Origin: an uncultured Comamonadaceae bacterium
Lineage (GTDB): Bacteria > Pseudomonadota > Gammaproteobacteria > Burkholderiales > Burkholderiaceae
Length of the DNA: 42,582 nt
NCBI GenBank assembly: GCA_946482595.1
Contig: CAMLSD010000033.1
Location: forward strand, 1 to 42,582
Direction: 5' to 3'
The notes under the pieces were generated by a model, which worked only from the letters and a program-made list of their open reading frames with translations, did no database searches and was not told the origin of the DNA. Shown here in pieces: positions 24,887-33,796 of the stretch; position 1 is the stretch's first letter, and every line of letters begins with the position of its first letter. A program made the translations under genes and the position numbers.

Positions 24887-25528
24887 ATGGGCAGCCTGCT
24901 GCAAGCCATGACGAGCTATCCCACGGCCATCTTCACCGTGCTGCTGAGCGTGGTGATGATCTACTGGCTGCTGGCGATGCTCGGGCTGGTCGATTTCGAG
25001 TCCAGCGGCATCGACCTGGACCTCGACGCCCACGCCGACGCCGATGCGGCCGATCTCGGCACCATCGCCAGCTACGTCGTGGCGCTCGGCCTCAACGGTG
25101 TGCCGTTCTCGGTGGCCGTGAGCCTGGTGGTGCTGATCGCCTGGACGGTCTCGGCCCTCCTGGGTATGTGGGTGCAGCCACTGGTGCCCACCTGGGTGCT
25201 GGGGGTGGTGGTAGGCACCGGCGTGCTGGCGTTGTCACTTGCGGTGGCGGTGGTGCTGACCGCCCGCATCGTGCGCCCGATGCGCGGCCTGTTCGTCACG
25301 CACAGCGCCATCGCGAACGCCGCCCTGGTGGGCCAGGCCTGCCGGGTGCTGACCGGCCGCGTCGACGAGCAGGTCGGCCGGGCCGAAGTGGCGCGCCGCG
25401 GCGCCGGCATCAATATCCGCGTCTGGGCCCACACGCCCAACACCCTGACCAAAGGTTCGGCTGCGATCATCCTCGAGTACGACGCAACGCGTGCTCGCTA
25501 CCTGATCCAGGCCGCGCCCGACAGCTGA
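24887..25528 (+). CDS. yqiJ: YqiJ-like membrane protein with C-terminal OB-fold (NfeD-related)
   Basis: A 213-aa inner-membrane protein. Three hydrophobic segments are seen at about residues 12-36, 62-88 and 93-122, with an acidic loop (DLDLDAHADADAADLG) after the first. Residues 130-210 form a beta-rich OB-fold-like domain (ALVGQACRVLTGRVDEQVGRAEV, INIRVWAHT, AAIILEYDATRARYLIQ). YqiJ/NfeD proteins are regular partners of flotillins and help place them in membrane microdomains. Here it directly precedes the YqiK-type flotillin (73-bp gap). GGAGGGG precedes the ATG. Confidence 0.9.
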   Translation: MGSLLQAMTSYPTAIFTVLLSVVMIYWLLAMLGLVDFESSGIDLDLDAHADADAADLGTIASYVVALGLNGVPFSVAVSLVVLIAWTVSALLGMWVQPLVPTWVLGVVVGTGVLALSLAVAVVLTARIVRPMRGLFVTHSAIANAALVGQACRVLTGRVDEQVGRAEVARRGAGINIRVWAHTPNTLTKGSAAIILEYDATRARYLIQAAPDS

Positions 25529-25601
25529 CGACACCGCGGCCTCGCGGCTCGCGGAACGATCCAACAAGACAACCGATTCACCGACACCACAGAGGGACCC
25601 C

Positions 25602-27770
25602 ATGGAGCCGATTCTCATTGCCATAGGCGTGCTGGTCATCCTGATCTTCGGCATCTTCGCGATGTTCGCGAAGTTCTACCGCAAGATCGAACAGGGCTAC
25701 GCACTGATCGTCAACACGCTGCGCGCCGAACCCGAGGTCACCTTCACCGGCCGCATGGTCTACCCGATCATCCACAAGGCCGAGCTGATGGACATCTCGG
25801 TCAAGACCATCGAGATCGACCGCACCGGCAATGAGGGCCTGATCTGCCGCGACAACATCCGCGCCGACATCAAGGTGAAGTTTTTCGTGCGGGTCAACAA
25901 GACCGCCGAAGACGTGCTCAAGGTGGCCCAGGGCATCGGTTGCGAGCGTGCCTCCAACCACGACACGCTCGAAGAGCTGTTCTCGGCCAAGTTCTCCGAG
26001 GCGCTGAAGACCGTGGGCAAGGCGATGGATTTCGTCGACCTCTATCAGGCGCGCGACCGCTTCCGCGACGAGATCATCCAGCAGATCGGTGACGACCTCT
26101 CGGGCTATGTGCTCGAAGACGCGGCGATCGACTACCTCGAGCAGACGCCGCTGTCCAAGCTGGATGCCAACAACATCCTCGACGCGCAGGGCATCAAGAA
26201 GATCACCGAGATCACCGGCGTCGAGCATGTGCGCACCAATGAGCTGCGTCGCAATGCCGAGATGCAGATCAAGAAGAAGGACGTCGAGACCCAGGAGGCG
26301 ATGCTCGAGCTCGAGCGCCAGCAGGCCGATGCCACCGCCCGTCAGGCCCGGGAAGTCGCCACGGTGAAGGCCCGCGAGGAAGCCGAGACGGCCAAGATCC
26401 AGGCCGAGGAAAAGACCAAGTCCGAACTGGCGCGCCTGCAGGCCGAGCAGGCGGTGTCGGTGCAGCAGGAAAACGTGTTGCGCGAGAAGGAAGTGGCCGA
26501 GAACAACCGCAAGCGTGCCGTGGCCATCGAGGAAGAAAAGGTCATCCGCGCCCGTGAGCTGGAGATCGTCGACCGCGAGAAGGAAGTCACCCTGCAGAAG
26601 ATCGACAAGGACAAGGCGGTCGAAGTGCAGAAGAAGGCCATTGCCGACGTCGTGCGCGAACGCATCGTGGTCGAGCGCACCGTGGCCGAGCAGGAAGAGG
26701 CCATCAAGGAACTGCGCGTGACGGCCGAGGCCGACCGCACCAAGAAGTCCACCATCATCCTGGCCGAAGGGCAGGCCGAAGAGAAGATGCTGATGGAAGT
26801 GAAGGCGGCCGAGGCCCAGGAGCGTCGCGCGCGTCACAAGGCCGGTGAAGAACTCACGCTGGCCGATGCCAAGCTCAAGGTGGCCGAACGTGAGGCCGAG
26901 GCCCGCAAGCGCGAGGCCGAAGGCCTGGAGGCCATCACCGCGGCACCGGGCCTGGCGCAGGCCAAGGTGCAGGTGGCCTCGGCCGAGGCTCAGCTGGCAA
27001 CCTTCCAGTCCGAAGCCGCAGGCAAGGAAAAGATCGGTCTGGCCGAAGTGCATGTGCGCACCGCCGATGCCGAAGCCACGCTGAAGGCCGGTCAGGCTGA
27101 CGCGCAGGTGATCGAGGCCCGGGCCCAGGCCGAAGCCGCCGGTCTGCGTGCCAAGCTGGAAGCCGAGGCCGAGGGCAAGGAAAAGCTGGGCCTGGCCGAC
27201 GTGCACGTGCGCGCGGCCGATGCCGATGCCATCGTCAAGGCCGGCCAGGCCGAAGCGCAGGTGATCGAGGCGCGCTTCCAGGCCGAGGCCAAGGGCCTGC
27301 GCGAGAAGTTCGAGGCGATGCGTGCCATGAGCGGCGAGACGCGCGACCACGAAGAGTTCCGCATGCGCCTGGAGAAGTCGCACACCGAAACCATGAAGGG
27401 CATCGAGGCCCAGACCTCGATCGCGCGCGAACAGGCCGAGGTGCTGGGCACCGCGCTGCAGAACGCCAAGATCGACATCGTGGGTGGCCAGGGCGAGTAC
27501 TTCGACAGCTTCGTGCGCGCCCTGTCGCTGGGCAAGGGCATCGACGGCGTGGTGGGCAAGAGCAACACGCTGCAGGTCGCCTTCAAGGACCACCTCACCG
27601 GCGAGCGCGATTTTGTCGGCGACCTGCGCGAGATGGTCGGGGCGCTCGGCACCTCGTCGGCCGAACTGCAGAACCTGAGCGTGGCCGCGCTGGTGGCACG
27701 GGTGATGCGCGACGGCGACGAGGCGCAGAAGTCCGCGCTTCAGACCCTGGTGCAGTCGCTGCGCAAGTAA
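25602..27770 (+). CDS. yqiK: YqiK-type flotillin / band-7 (SPFH) protein
   Basis: A 722-aa protein. Residues 5-24 form an N-terminal membrane anchor (ILIAIGVLVILIFGIFAMFA). The SPFH/band-7 domain spans about 25-210. A very long Glu/Ala/Lys/Arg-rich coiled coil runs from 210 to 610, and a globular tail (VGGQGEYFDSFVRALSLGKGID) follows. It should scaffold a functional membrane microdomain together with the YqiJ-like partner. It is much longer than E. coli YqiK (about 550 aa), partly because a 51-residue coiled-coil unit is tandemly duplicated (474-524 and 525-575). It ends 3 bp before the giant ATPase gene, so both are surely co-expressed. Confidence 0.95.
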   Translation: MEPILIAIGVLVILIFGIFAMFAKFYRKIEQGYALIVNTLRAEPEVTFTGRMVYPIIHKAELMDISVKTIEIDRTGNEGLICRDNIRADIKVKFFVRVNKTAEDVLKVAQGIGCERASNHDTLEELFSAKFSEALKTVGKAMDFVDLYQARDRFRDEIIQQIGDDLSGYVLEDAAIDYLEQTPLSKLDANNILDAQGIKKITEITGVEHVRTNELRRNAEMQIKKKDVETQEAMLELERQQADATARQAREVATVKAREEAETAKIQAEEKTKSELARLQAEQAVSVQQENVLREKEVAENNRKRAVAIEEEKVIRARELEIVDREKEVTLQKIDKDKAVEVQKKAIADVVRERIVVERTVAEQEEAIKELRVTAEADRTKKSTIILAEGQAEEKMLMEVKAAEAQERRARHKAGEELTLADAKLKVAEREAEARKREAEGLEAITAAPGLAQAKVQVASAEAQLATFQSEAAGKEKIGLAEVHVRTADAEATLKAGQADAQVIEARAQAEAAGLRAKLEAEAEGKEKLGLADVHVRAADADAIVKAGQAEAQVIEARFQAEAKGLREKFEAMRAMSGETRDHEEFRMRLEKSHTETMKGIEAQTSIAREQAEVLGTALQNAKIDIVGGQGEYFDSFVRALSLGKGIDGVVGKSNTLQVAFKDHLTGERDFVGDLREMVGALGTSSAELQNLSVAALVARVMRDGDEAQKSALQTLVQSLRK
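27021..27326 (+). repeat. In-frame 153-bp tandem duplication within the flotillin gene
   Basis: The segment starting GGCAAGGAAAAG at 27021 recurs at 27174. The two units share the protein pattern GKEK-(I/L)-GLA-(E/D)-VHVR-(T/A)-AD-A-(E/D)-A ... KAGQA-(D/E)-AQVIEAR-x-QAEA. The unit is 51 codons, an exact number of residues, and lengthens the coiled coil without breaking the frame. Divergence between copies indicates an old duplication. Confidence 0.8.
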
Positions 27771-27773
27771 ACC

Positions 27774-30700
27774 ATGGCCGACACGTCCCAGGGCGCGGCG
27801 CAGGACGACGCCGCCCGCACCGAGGCCATGGTGGCCGAAAGCGGCAGCTACGAGCTGCTGAAGAAGCGCCTGATCGACCAGGGCAACACCCTGCTGTCGC
27901 GCACCCAGGCGCTCAACGAGGCCCGCCTGGCCGAGTTCGGCCGCATGGAGCAGGCGCTGGTGCTGCGCACCCGGGCCCGCACCGAGAACAACTGCGTCGC
28001 CCGCGACATCGTGCGCATCGGCGACCAGCTGCTGTTCGGCTACAACGTCTTCATCGGGCTGCGCAAGGAAACCAACGTCGCCGACGTCTTTGCGCTGTAC
28101 CGCCTGACCCATGCCGATGGCCAGGATGCCGCCGACGAGCTCGAGCAGGTGCCGCTGGCCGGCAGCTTCCTGGAAGATCCGCGCTTCGTGTCGGACTTCC
28201 GCGAGCTGCATGCCTACTACAAGCAGGCCACGCTGCTGCAACTGCGCGTCACGGCCGACAAGCTGCTGGCGGCCTTCCAGATCGGCCAGCAGCTGCACGA
28301 CGTGCGGGTGTTCCGCTGGAGCCTGGAGCGTGACGGCAGCGTGCGCTACGTCGACAACCGCGGCGAGCGCGACATCGCGCTGCCGGCCACGCACGACTTC
28401 GAGTGGACCCTCACCACCCGCGAAGACCATGTCGGCGGCAAGCATCCGCACATCAACGTGCTCGACACGGTGTTCGTCGAGACCCTGGGCGGTGACCTCA
28501 CGATCAAGGTCGAGAACAACACCGAGACCGGCCTGGGCATCTACAGCGAGCCGGTCGAGGACCGCAACCAGTCACTCACCGATGCCGAGGTGGCCTATGC
28601 GCGGCTGGGCCTGCTGATCCTGCTGCGCGTGCGTCCCTACCGTGAGCAGGTCACCCGCTACCTCGTCTACAACACCCGCACGCAGCAGGTCGAGCGCATC
28701 GATGCCATCGGTGTGTCGTGTGTGCAGCTGCCCGAGGACCAGGGCCTGATCTTCCCGGGGGGCATCTACCTCCAGTCCGGCGAATTCAAGCGCTTCGACC
28801 TGCCCGGTGAGGTGGTGGGCAACCTGCGGTTCAAGCGCATGATGCGCTCGCCCAACGGCGAAGACGTGCTCTACGTCTTCTATCAGCCGGGCTCGGGCCA
28901 CTATGCGCTGTTCACCTACAACCTGATCAACAAGACGCTGGCCACTCCGCTGGTGGCCAACGGCTATGCGCGCTTCCCCGACGGGCGCATCCTCGTGTTC
29001 CAGGCCGACCAGGGCGAGCCCACACGGGTGCACCCGATGCAGCTGTGGCGCACACCGTTTGCCAGCGAGGAGCACGACAGCGCCCAGGTGCGCGGCACCG
29101 GCTTTTTTGCCCGTGTGGGCAATGCCGAACTGGTGCGTGGCGTGTCCGACCTGATGGGCATTGCCCGCAGCGTGCGCGAACAGGTGCCCACCCGCGCGGC
29201 CTATGAAGACCTGATCCGCCAGTGCACCCGGGTGGCCGACGCCTACTTCTGGCTCGAGGATCCCGAGGCCGGCGGCCTGCTGGCCGAGCTGCGTGCCATT
29301 GCCGATGCGGCCCGCACGACCCTGGCCGAGTTCGAGAAGGTCGACACCATCCGCCGCGACACGGCGCGCGCGCTCGCCCAGGCGCAGGCCGAACAACGCA
29401 GCCTGATGACCGACATCGCCAGCACGCTGTGGCGCAAGCCCGAGGACTTCATCCTCGCGCTCGGCCGCCTGCGCGAGCGGCGCGGCCACCTGCAGGCCCT
29501 GCGCGAGCTGCGCTACACCGACCTGCCGCTGATCGAATCGATGGACGGCGAGCTGGCCACCGAGCAGCAGCGGGTGGGCGAGCGGGCCATGCAGTTCCTG
29601 GCCGGGGAGCAGGCATTCGACGGCCACCGCCGCAGCCTGGACAAGGCCACGGCCGACCTTGCCCAGGCCGGCACCACCTCGTCGGTGTCACAGGTGCTCA
29701 GCGGCCTGGACGAAACCGCCGCGGGCCTGGACCTGCTGACCGAACAGCTCGGCAGCCTGCCCGGGGGCGACGCCGTCACGCGCACGACCATCCTGGACCG
29801 CATCTCGGCCCTGTATGCCGACATCAACCGCCTGCGGGCCGACGCCCGCAACCGGCGCCGCAGCATGGGGGCGAGCGAAGCCGCAGCCGAGTTCGGCGCC
29901 CAGTTCAAGCTGTTCGGCCAGGCGGTCGAGAATGCGCTGGAGTTTGCCGACACCCCGGAGAAGTGCGACGAATCGCTGACCCGGCTGCTGGCCCAGCTCG
30001 AAGAGCTCGAAGGCCGCTTTGCCGAGCAGGACACCTTCCTGGCCGACATAGCGAGCAAGCGTGAAAGTGTCTATGAAGCGCTGTCGGCGCGCCGGCAGAG
30101 CCTGGTCGAGTCCCGCCAGCGCCGCGCGCAGGCCATGGTCGATGCGGCATCGCGCATCCTCGACGGCATCGGCCGGCGCGTTTCGCAGCTCACCGACCTG
30201 CCCCAGGTGCACAGCTACTTCGCTGCCGACCCCCTGTTGGCCAAGCTGCGCACCCTGATCGCCGACCTGCGCACGCTGGGCGCCAGCGTGGCGGCCGACG
30301 ACCTCGACACCCGGCTCAAGTCGGCGCGTGACCAGGCGTTGCGCGCCGTGCGCGACCAGCGCGAACTGGTGGCCGACGACGGCAACACCCTGCGCTTCGG
30401 CAAGCATGCCTTCACGATCAACCGCCAGCCGCTGGACCTGACGCTGGTGCCCCGGGACGGCCGTCTGGCCTTCCAGATCACCGGCACCGACTACATGGCC
30501 CCCGTCGACGATGCCCGGCTTGAACGGTTGTCGCATCGCTGGGACCAGCCCCTGGTCTCTGAAACCGCGCAGCTCGCACGCGCCGAATACCTCGCCGGGC
30601 GGATGCTCGAAGCGGCGCTGGCCGGGCGGCTCGACACCCCCTGGCCGCAACTGCGCGCCTGGGTGGCGGAAGGCCCCGAGGCGCAGTCGCGCCTGCTGGA

Positions 30701-33065
30701 GGTGGTGCGCCGGTTCTCGGCGCCGCGTTACCAGGAGGGCTACCAGAAGGGCGTGCACGATGAAGACGCCGTGCGCATCCTGGCCGCGCTGCTGGCCATG
30801 CAGGACGCCGCCGGGCTGCTGGCCTATGGCCCGACCGAGCGGGCGCTCGCGCTGCTGTACTGGGAGCATGGCCGCTTCGTGGCCGAGCGGGAGTCGCTGC
30901 AGCGGCGCGCCCGTGCGGCACTGCAGATGCAGGCGCTGTTCGGCACTGCGGCCGGTGAGGGCGCCGACGCGGTGGCCAGTCCGCTGGTGCGCCTGGAGGC
31001 CGAGACCGCGCGTGCGCTGGCGGAGTTTGCCCAGGGCTTCGACCCCGGGCTGCTCGAACCACCGGGTGACGCCACGGCCGGCGCGGTCGGCCCGGCCTTG
31101 CCTCCCGAGGCCTGGGCCCACACCCTGTGCAACCAGGCCGCGGCCTACCTGGTGCGCCAGCTTGCCGTTGACCTCGACGTGCAGGGCTGGAGCGTGTCGG
31201 GTGCCGGCGAGGACCTGGCGGCGGCACTCACGCGCGAGCTCGACCGCAGCGGCCGGCTGGCGGCCTGGCGCCATGACCTCGACGCCGCCGCGCCGGCCGA
31301 GCGCTGGCGCCTTGCGCGCGACTGGGTGCGTGCCTATGCCCAGGCCCAGTCGCACGCCCGCGAGGGGGCCGAGGCGAACGCGGCACGCGCCTGGGTGGAC
31401 GACGCCGCCAGCGTGCTCGCCGTGCCGCGCCACCGCGCGCGCATCAACGCCATGCTCGACACCGTGGTCGAAGGCCTGCGCAGCGAACACCCGCGCATCG
31501 TCGACACCCGCATGGCGCTCAACCTCAACGACTTCTGGCGGCGTTACCTGCACCATGTCGGCCAGGTGGTGCCCGAGTTCGAGCAACTGCAGTCGTTGCG
31601 GCACGAGGTGCTGGCCGACGAAAAGAAGCGCCTGCGGCTCACGCAGTTCCAGGCCAAGCCGCTGTCGACCTTCGTGCGCAACCGGCTGATCGACGAGGTC
31701 TACCTGCCCATCATCGGCGACAACCTGGCCAAGCAGATCGGCGCCAGCGGGGAGGGCAACCGCACCGACCGCATGGGCATGCTGCTGCTGATCTCACCGC
31801 CCGGCTACGGCAAGACCACGCTGATGGAGTACGTGGCCGACCGCCTCGGACTGATCTTCGTGCGCATCAACTGCCCGGCCCTGGGCCACGACGTCACCGC
31901 CATCGACCCGGCGGTGGCCGGCAACAGCGCGGCGCGGCAGGAGCTGGAAAAGCTCAACCTCGGCCTGGCGATGGGCAACAACGTGATGCTGTACCTCGAC
32001 GACATCCAGCACACGAACCCCGAGTTCCTGCAGAAGTTCATCGCACTGGCCGACGGCACCCGCCGCATCGAAGGCGTGTGGAATGGTGAACCCCGCAGCT
32101 ACGACCTGCGCGGCAAGCGCTTTGCGATCGTGATGGCAGGCAACCCCTACACCGAGTCGGGCGACGTCTTCAAGATCCCCGACATGCTGGCCAACCGCGC
32201 CGACATCTACAACCTCGGCGACGTGCTGTCGGGACGCGAGGCCCTGTTTGCGCTGTCCTACATCGAAAACAGCCTGACCGCCAACCCGGCGCTGCTGCCG
32301 CTGGCCTCGCGCGACCCGCAGGACGTGCACCGTCTGGTGCGCCTGGCGCAGGGCGAGGAGGTGCCGGCCAGCGAGTTTGCGCATGCCTACAGCGCGGTCG
32401 AGCTGCAGGAGCTGACCGCCTTGCTGCAGCGCCTGTTCAAGGCGCGCGACCTGCTGCTCAAGGTGAACCTCGCCTACATCGAGTCGGCGGCGCAGCACGA
32501 TGCCTACCGCACCGAGCCGCCCTTCAAGCTGCAGGGCAGCTACCGCAACATGACCAAGCTGTCGGCGCGCATCACCGCGCTGATGCGCGAGGACGAGCTG
32601 GACGCGCTGCTGCGCGACCACTATCGCGGCGAGGCCCAGACGCTCACCACCGGCGCCGAGGAAAACCTGCTGAAGCTGGCCCAGCTGCTGGGGCGCCCCA
32701 CGCCCGAGGAAGGCGAGCGCTGGCGCGCCATCTGCGATGAATTCGTGCGCCGGCGCAAGCTGGGCGGCGACGACACCGATGGCAGCACACGCATTGCCTC
32801 GACCCTGCTCGACGTGGCGCGTGCGGTCGATGGTCTCAAGCCGCGCGAGGGCGAACCCAATGAAGGCCTGAAGCTGGCCGAGGCGGTGCTGGCGATCGCC
32901 GTCACCTACCGCAAGATCCTCGTGCCGCTGATCTCGGCCACCGAAAGCCGCATCAAGCTCGACAAGTCCATCCACGATGAAGTCGAGAAAGTGGCGCGCC
33001 AGCTCGACGACCTCAAGACCCGCGGCCGGGGCAGCCCGCCGGCCACCACTGACGACACCGCATGA
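27774..33065 (+). CDS. Giant AAA+ ATPase of the PspA/flotillin cluster ('DNA repair ATPase'-like)
   Basis: A 1763-aa protein. The N-terminus (1-70) is helical. Residues about 75-480 form a beta-rich region, possibly a propeller (repeated pieces such as FGYNVFIGLR, YVFYQPGSGHYALFTYNL, GRILVFQAD). About 490-860 is long helical/coiled-coil; 870-1300 is mixed helical. Then comes an AAA+ module with Walker A PPGYGKTT (about 1342-1349), Walker B VMLYLDDIQH (about 1405) and sensor-1 VMAGNPYTESG (about 1455). A helical tail to 1763 follows. Databases label similar proteins 'DNA repair ATPase', which I believe has no experimental basis. It likely remodels a membrane-bound partner made by this cluster. 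It overlaps the PLD gene by ATGA. No signal peptide or membrane helix is seen. Confidence 0.9.
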   Translation: MADTSQGAAQDDAARTEAMVAESGSYELLKKRLIDQGNTLLSRTQALNEARLAEFGRMEQALVLRTRARTENNCVARDIVRIGDQLLFGYNVFIGLRKETNVADVFALYRLTHADGQDAADELEQVPLAGSFLEDPRFVSDFRELHAYYKQATLLQLRVTADKLLAAFQIGQQLHDVRVFRWSLERDGSVRYVDNRGERDIALPATHDFEWTLTTREDHVGGKHPHINVLDTVFVETLGGDLTIKVENNTETGLGIYSEPVEDRNQSLTDAEVAYARLGLLILLRVRPYREQVTRYLVYNTRTQQVERIDAIGVSCVQLPEDQGLIFPGGIYLQSGEFKRFDLPGEVVGNLRFKRMMRSPNGEDVLYVFYQPGSGHYALFTYNLINKTLATPLVANGYARFPDGRILVFQADQGEPTRVHPMQLWRTPFASEEHDSAQVRGTGFFARVGNAELVRGVSDLMGIARSVREQVPTRAAYEDLIRQCTRVADAYFWLEDPEAGGLLAELRAIADAARTTLAEFEKVDTIRRDTARALAQAQAEQRSLMTDIASTLWRKPEDFILALGRLRERRGHLQALRELRYTDLPLIESMDGELATEQQRVGERAMQFLAGEQAFDGHRRSLDKATADLAQAGTTSSVSQVLSGLDETAAGLDLLTEQLGSLPGGDAVTRTTILDRISALYADINRLRADARNRRRSMGASEAAAEFGAQFKLFGQAVENALEFADTPEKCDESLTRLLAQLEELEGRFAEQDTFLADIASKRESVYEALSARRQSLVESRQRRAQAMVDAASRILDGIGRRVSQLTDLPQVHSYFAADPLLAKLRTLIADLRTLGASVAADDLDTRLKSARDQALRAVRDQRELVADDGNTLRFGKHAFTINRQPLDLTLVPRDGRLAFQITGTDYMAPVDDARLERLSHRWDQPLVSETAQLARAEYLAGRMLEAALAGRLDTPWPQLRAWVAEGPEAQSRLLEVVRRFSAPRYQEGYQKGVHDEDAVRILAALLAMQDAAGLLAYGPTERALALLYWEHGRFVAERESLQRRARAALQMQALFGTAAGEGADAVASPLVRLEAETARALAEFAQGFDPGLLEPPGDATAGAVGPALPPEAWAHTLCNQAAAYLVRQLAVDLDVQGWSVSGAGEDLAAALTRELDRSGRLAAWRHDLDAAAPAERWRLARDWVRAYAQAQSHAREGAEANAARAWVDDAASVLAVPRHRARINAMLDTVVEGLRSEHPRIVDTRMALNLNDFWRRYLHHVGQVVPEFEQLQSLRHEVLADEKKRLRLTQFQAKPLSTFVRNRLIDEVYLPIIGDNLAKQIGASGEGNRTDRMGMLLLISPPGYGKTTLMEYVADRLGLIFVRINCPALGHDVTAIDPAVAGNSAARQELEKLNLGLAMGNNVMLYLDDIQHTNPEFLQKFIALADGTRRIEGVWNGEPRSYDLRGKRFAIVMAGNPYTESGDVFKIPDMLANRADIYNLGDVLSGREALFALSYIENSLTANPALLPLASRDPQDVHRLVRLAQGEEVPASEFAHAYSAVELQELTALLQRLFKARDLLLKVNLAYIESAAQHDAYRTEPPFKLQGSYRNMTKLSARITALMREDELDALLRDHYRGEAQTLTTGAEENLLKLAQLLGRPTPEEGERWRAICDEFVRRRKLGGDDTDGSTRIASTLLDVARAVDGLKPREGEPNEGLKLAEAVLAIAVTYRKILVPLISATESRIKLDKSIHDEVEKVARQLDDLKTRGRGSPPATTDDTA

Positions 33066-33760
33066 CCTCACCCTTGTCCACGGCCGACCTGCTCGTGCAG
33101 ATCGAACAGTCACTGGCCGACGAACGCCTGAGCGACGACGAGCGCCGCGAGCTGACCCGCGCGCTGCGCGAGGCCAGCCCGCCCGAGGAGGGCCTGCGCC
33201 AGTTGCGCAACCGTGCGTTCGAGCTGGTACGCCAGCGCCACGCCGATGCCGACGCGCTGGGCCTGCTGAAGTGGCTCGAAGGGGTGATGCGGGCCTTCGA
33301 CGTTGCGCGCGCGCCGATCGGCACCGTGCGCACGCAGGCCTGGTTCAGCCCGGGCACCGACTGCCTCGACGCCATCGTCGCCCAGTTGCGCGCGGCTCGT
33401 CGCAGCGTGGACATCTGCGTGTTCACGCTGTCCGACGACCGCATCTCGCGCGAAGTGCTGGCGGCCCACCAGCGCGGCGTCGCGGTGCGCCTGCTGACCG
33501 ACAACGACAAGGAATTCGACCGCGGCAGCGACATCGCCAGCCTGCGCGATGCCGGCGTCCCCACCCGGGTGGACCGCACCGACGCCCACATGCACCACAA
33601 GTTCGCGATCTTCGACGGCACCTGGTTGCTCAACGGCAGCTACAACTGGACCCGCAGCGCCTGCGAACACAACGAGGAAAACCTGGTGCTCAGCAACGAG
33701 CCCGACCTTGTTGCGCGCTTCACCCAGGAGTTCGAGGCCCTCTGGCGTGCACTGAAGTGA
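33062..33760 (+). CDS. Cytosolic single-HKD phospholipase-D-fold protein (nuclease or lipase)
   Basis: A 232-aa protein. Residues 1-85 are a charged helical region (SLADERLSDDERRELTRALREA). Residues 90-232 form one PLD domain with a complete HKD motif: His178-x-Lys180-x4-Asp185, then NGSYNW (Gly192-Ser193) and a downstream Glu (EENLVL). One motif per chain means a dimer is needed for activity, as in the Nuc endonuclease and mitoPLD. Unlike Nuc it has no signal peptide, so it acts in the cytosol, on nucleic acid or on the inner leaflet. It is the last gene of the cluster and overlaps the ATPase stop by ATGA, so it is probably made in step with it. Confidence 0.92.
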   Translation: MTSPLSTADLLVQIEQSLADERLSDDERRELTRALREASPPEEGLRQLRNRAFELVRQRHADADALGLLKWLEGVMRAFDVARAPIGTVRTQAWFSPGTDCLDAIVAQLRAARRSVDICVFTLSDDRISREVLAAHQRGVAVRLLTDNDKEFDRGSDIASLRDAGVPTRVDRTDAHMHHKFAIFDGTWLLNGSYNWTRSACEHNEENLVLSNEPDLVARFTQEFEALWRALK

Positions 33761-33796
33761 GCCGGCACGGCTCGTGCGGTCGGGCTGTGCGTGGCC

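Noticed and set aside
25578..28451. A 957-codon open frame antisense to the flotillin and start of the ATPase gene
   Set aside because: Its Leu/Gly/His-rich composition is just the complement of the Glu/Ala/Lys coiled coil on the other strand; no domain pattern is seen.
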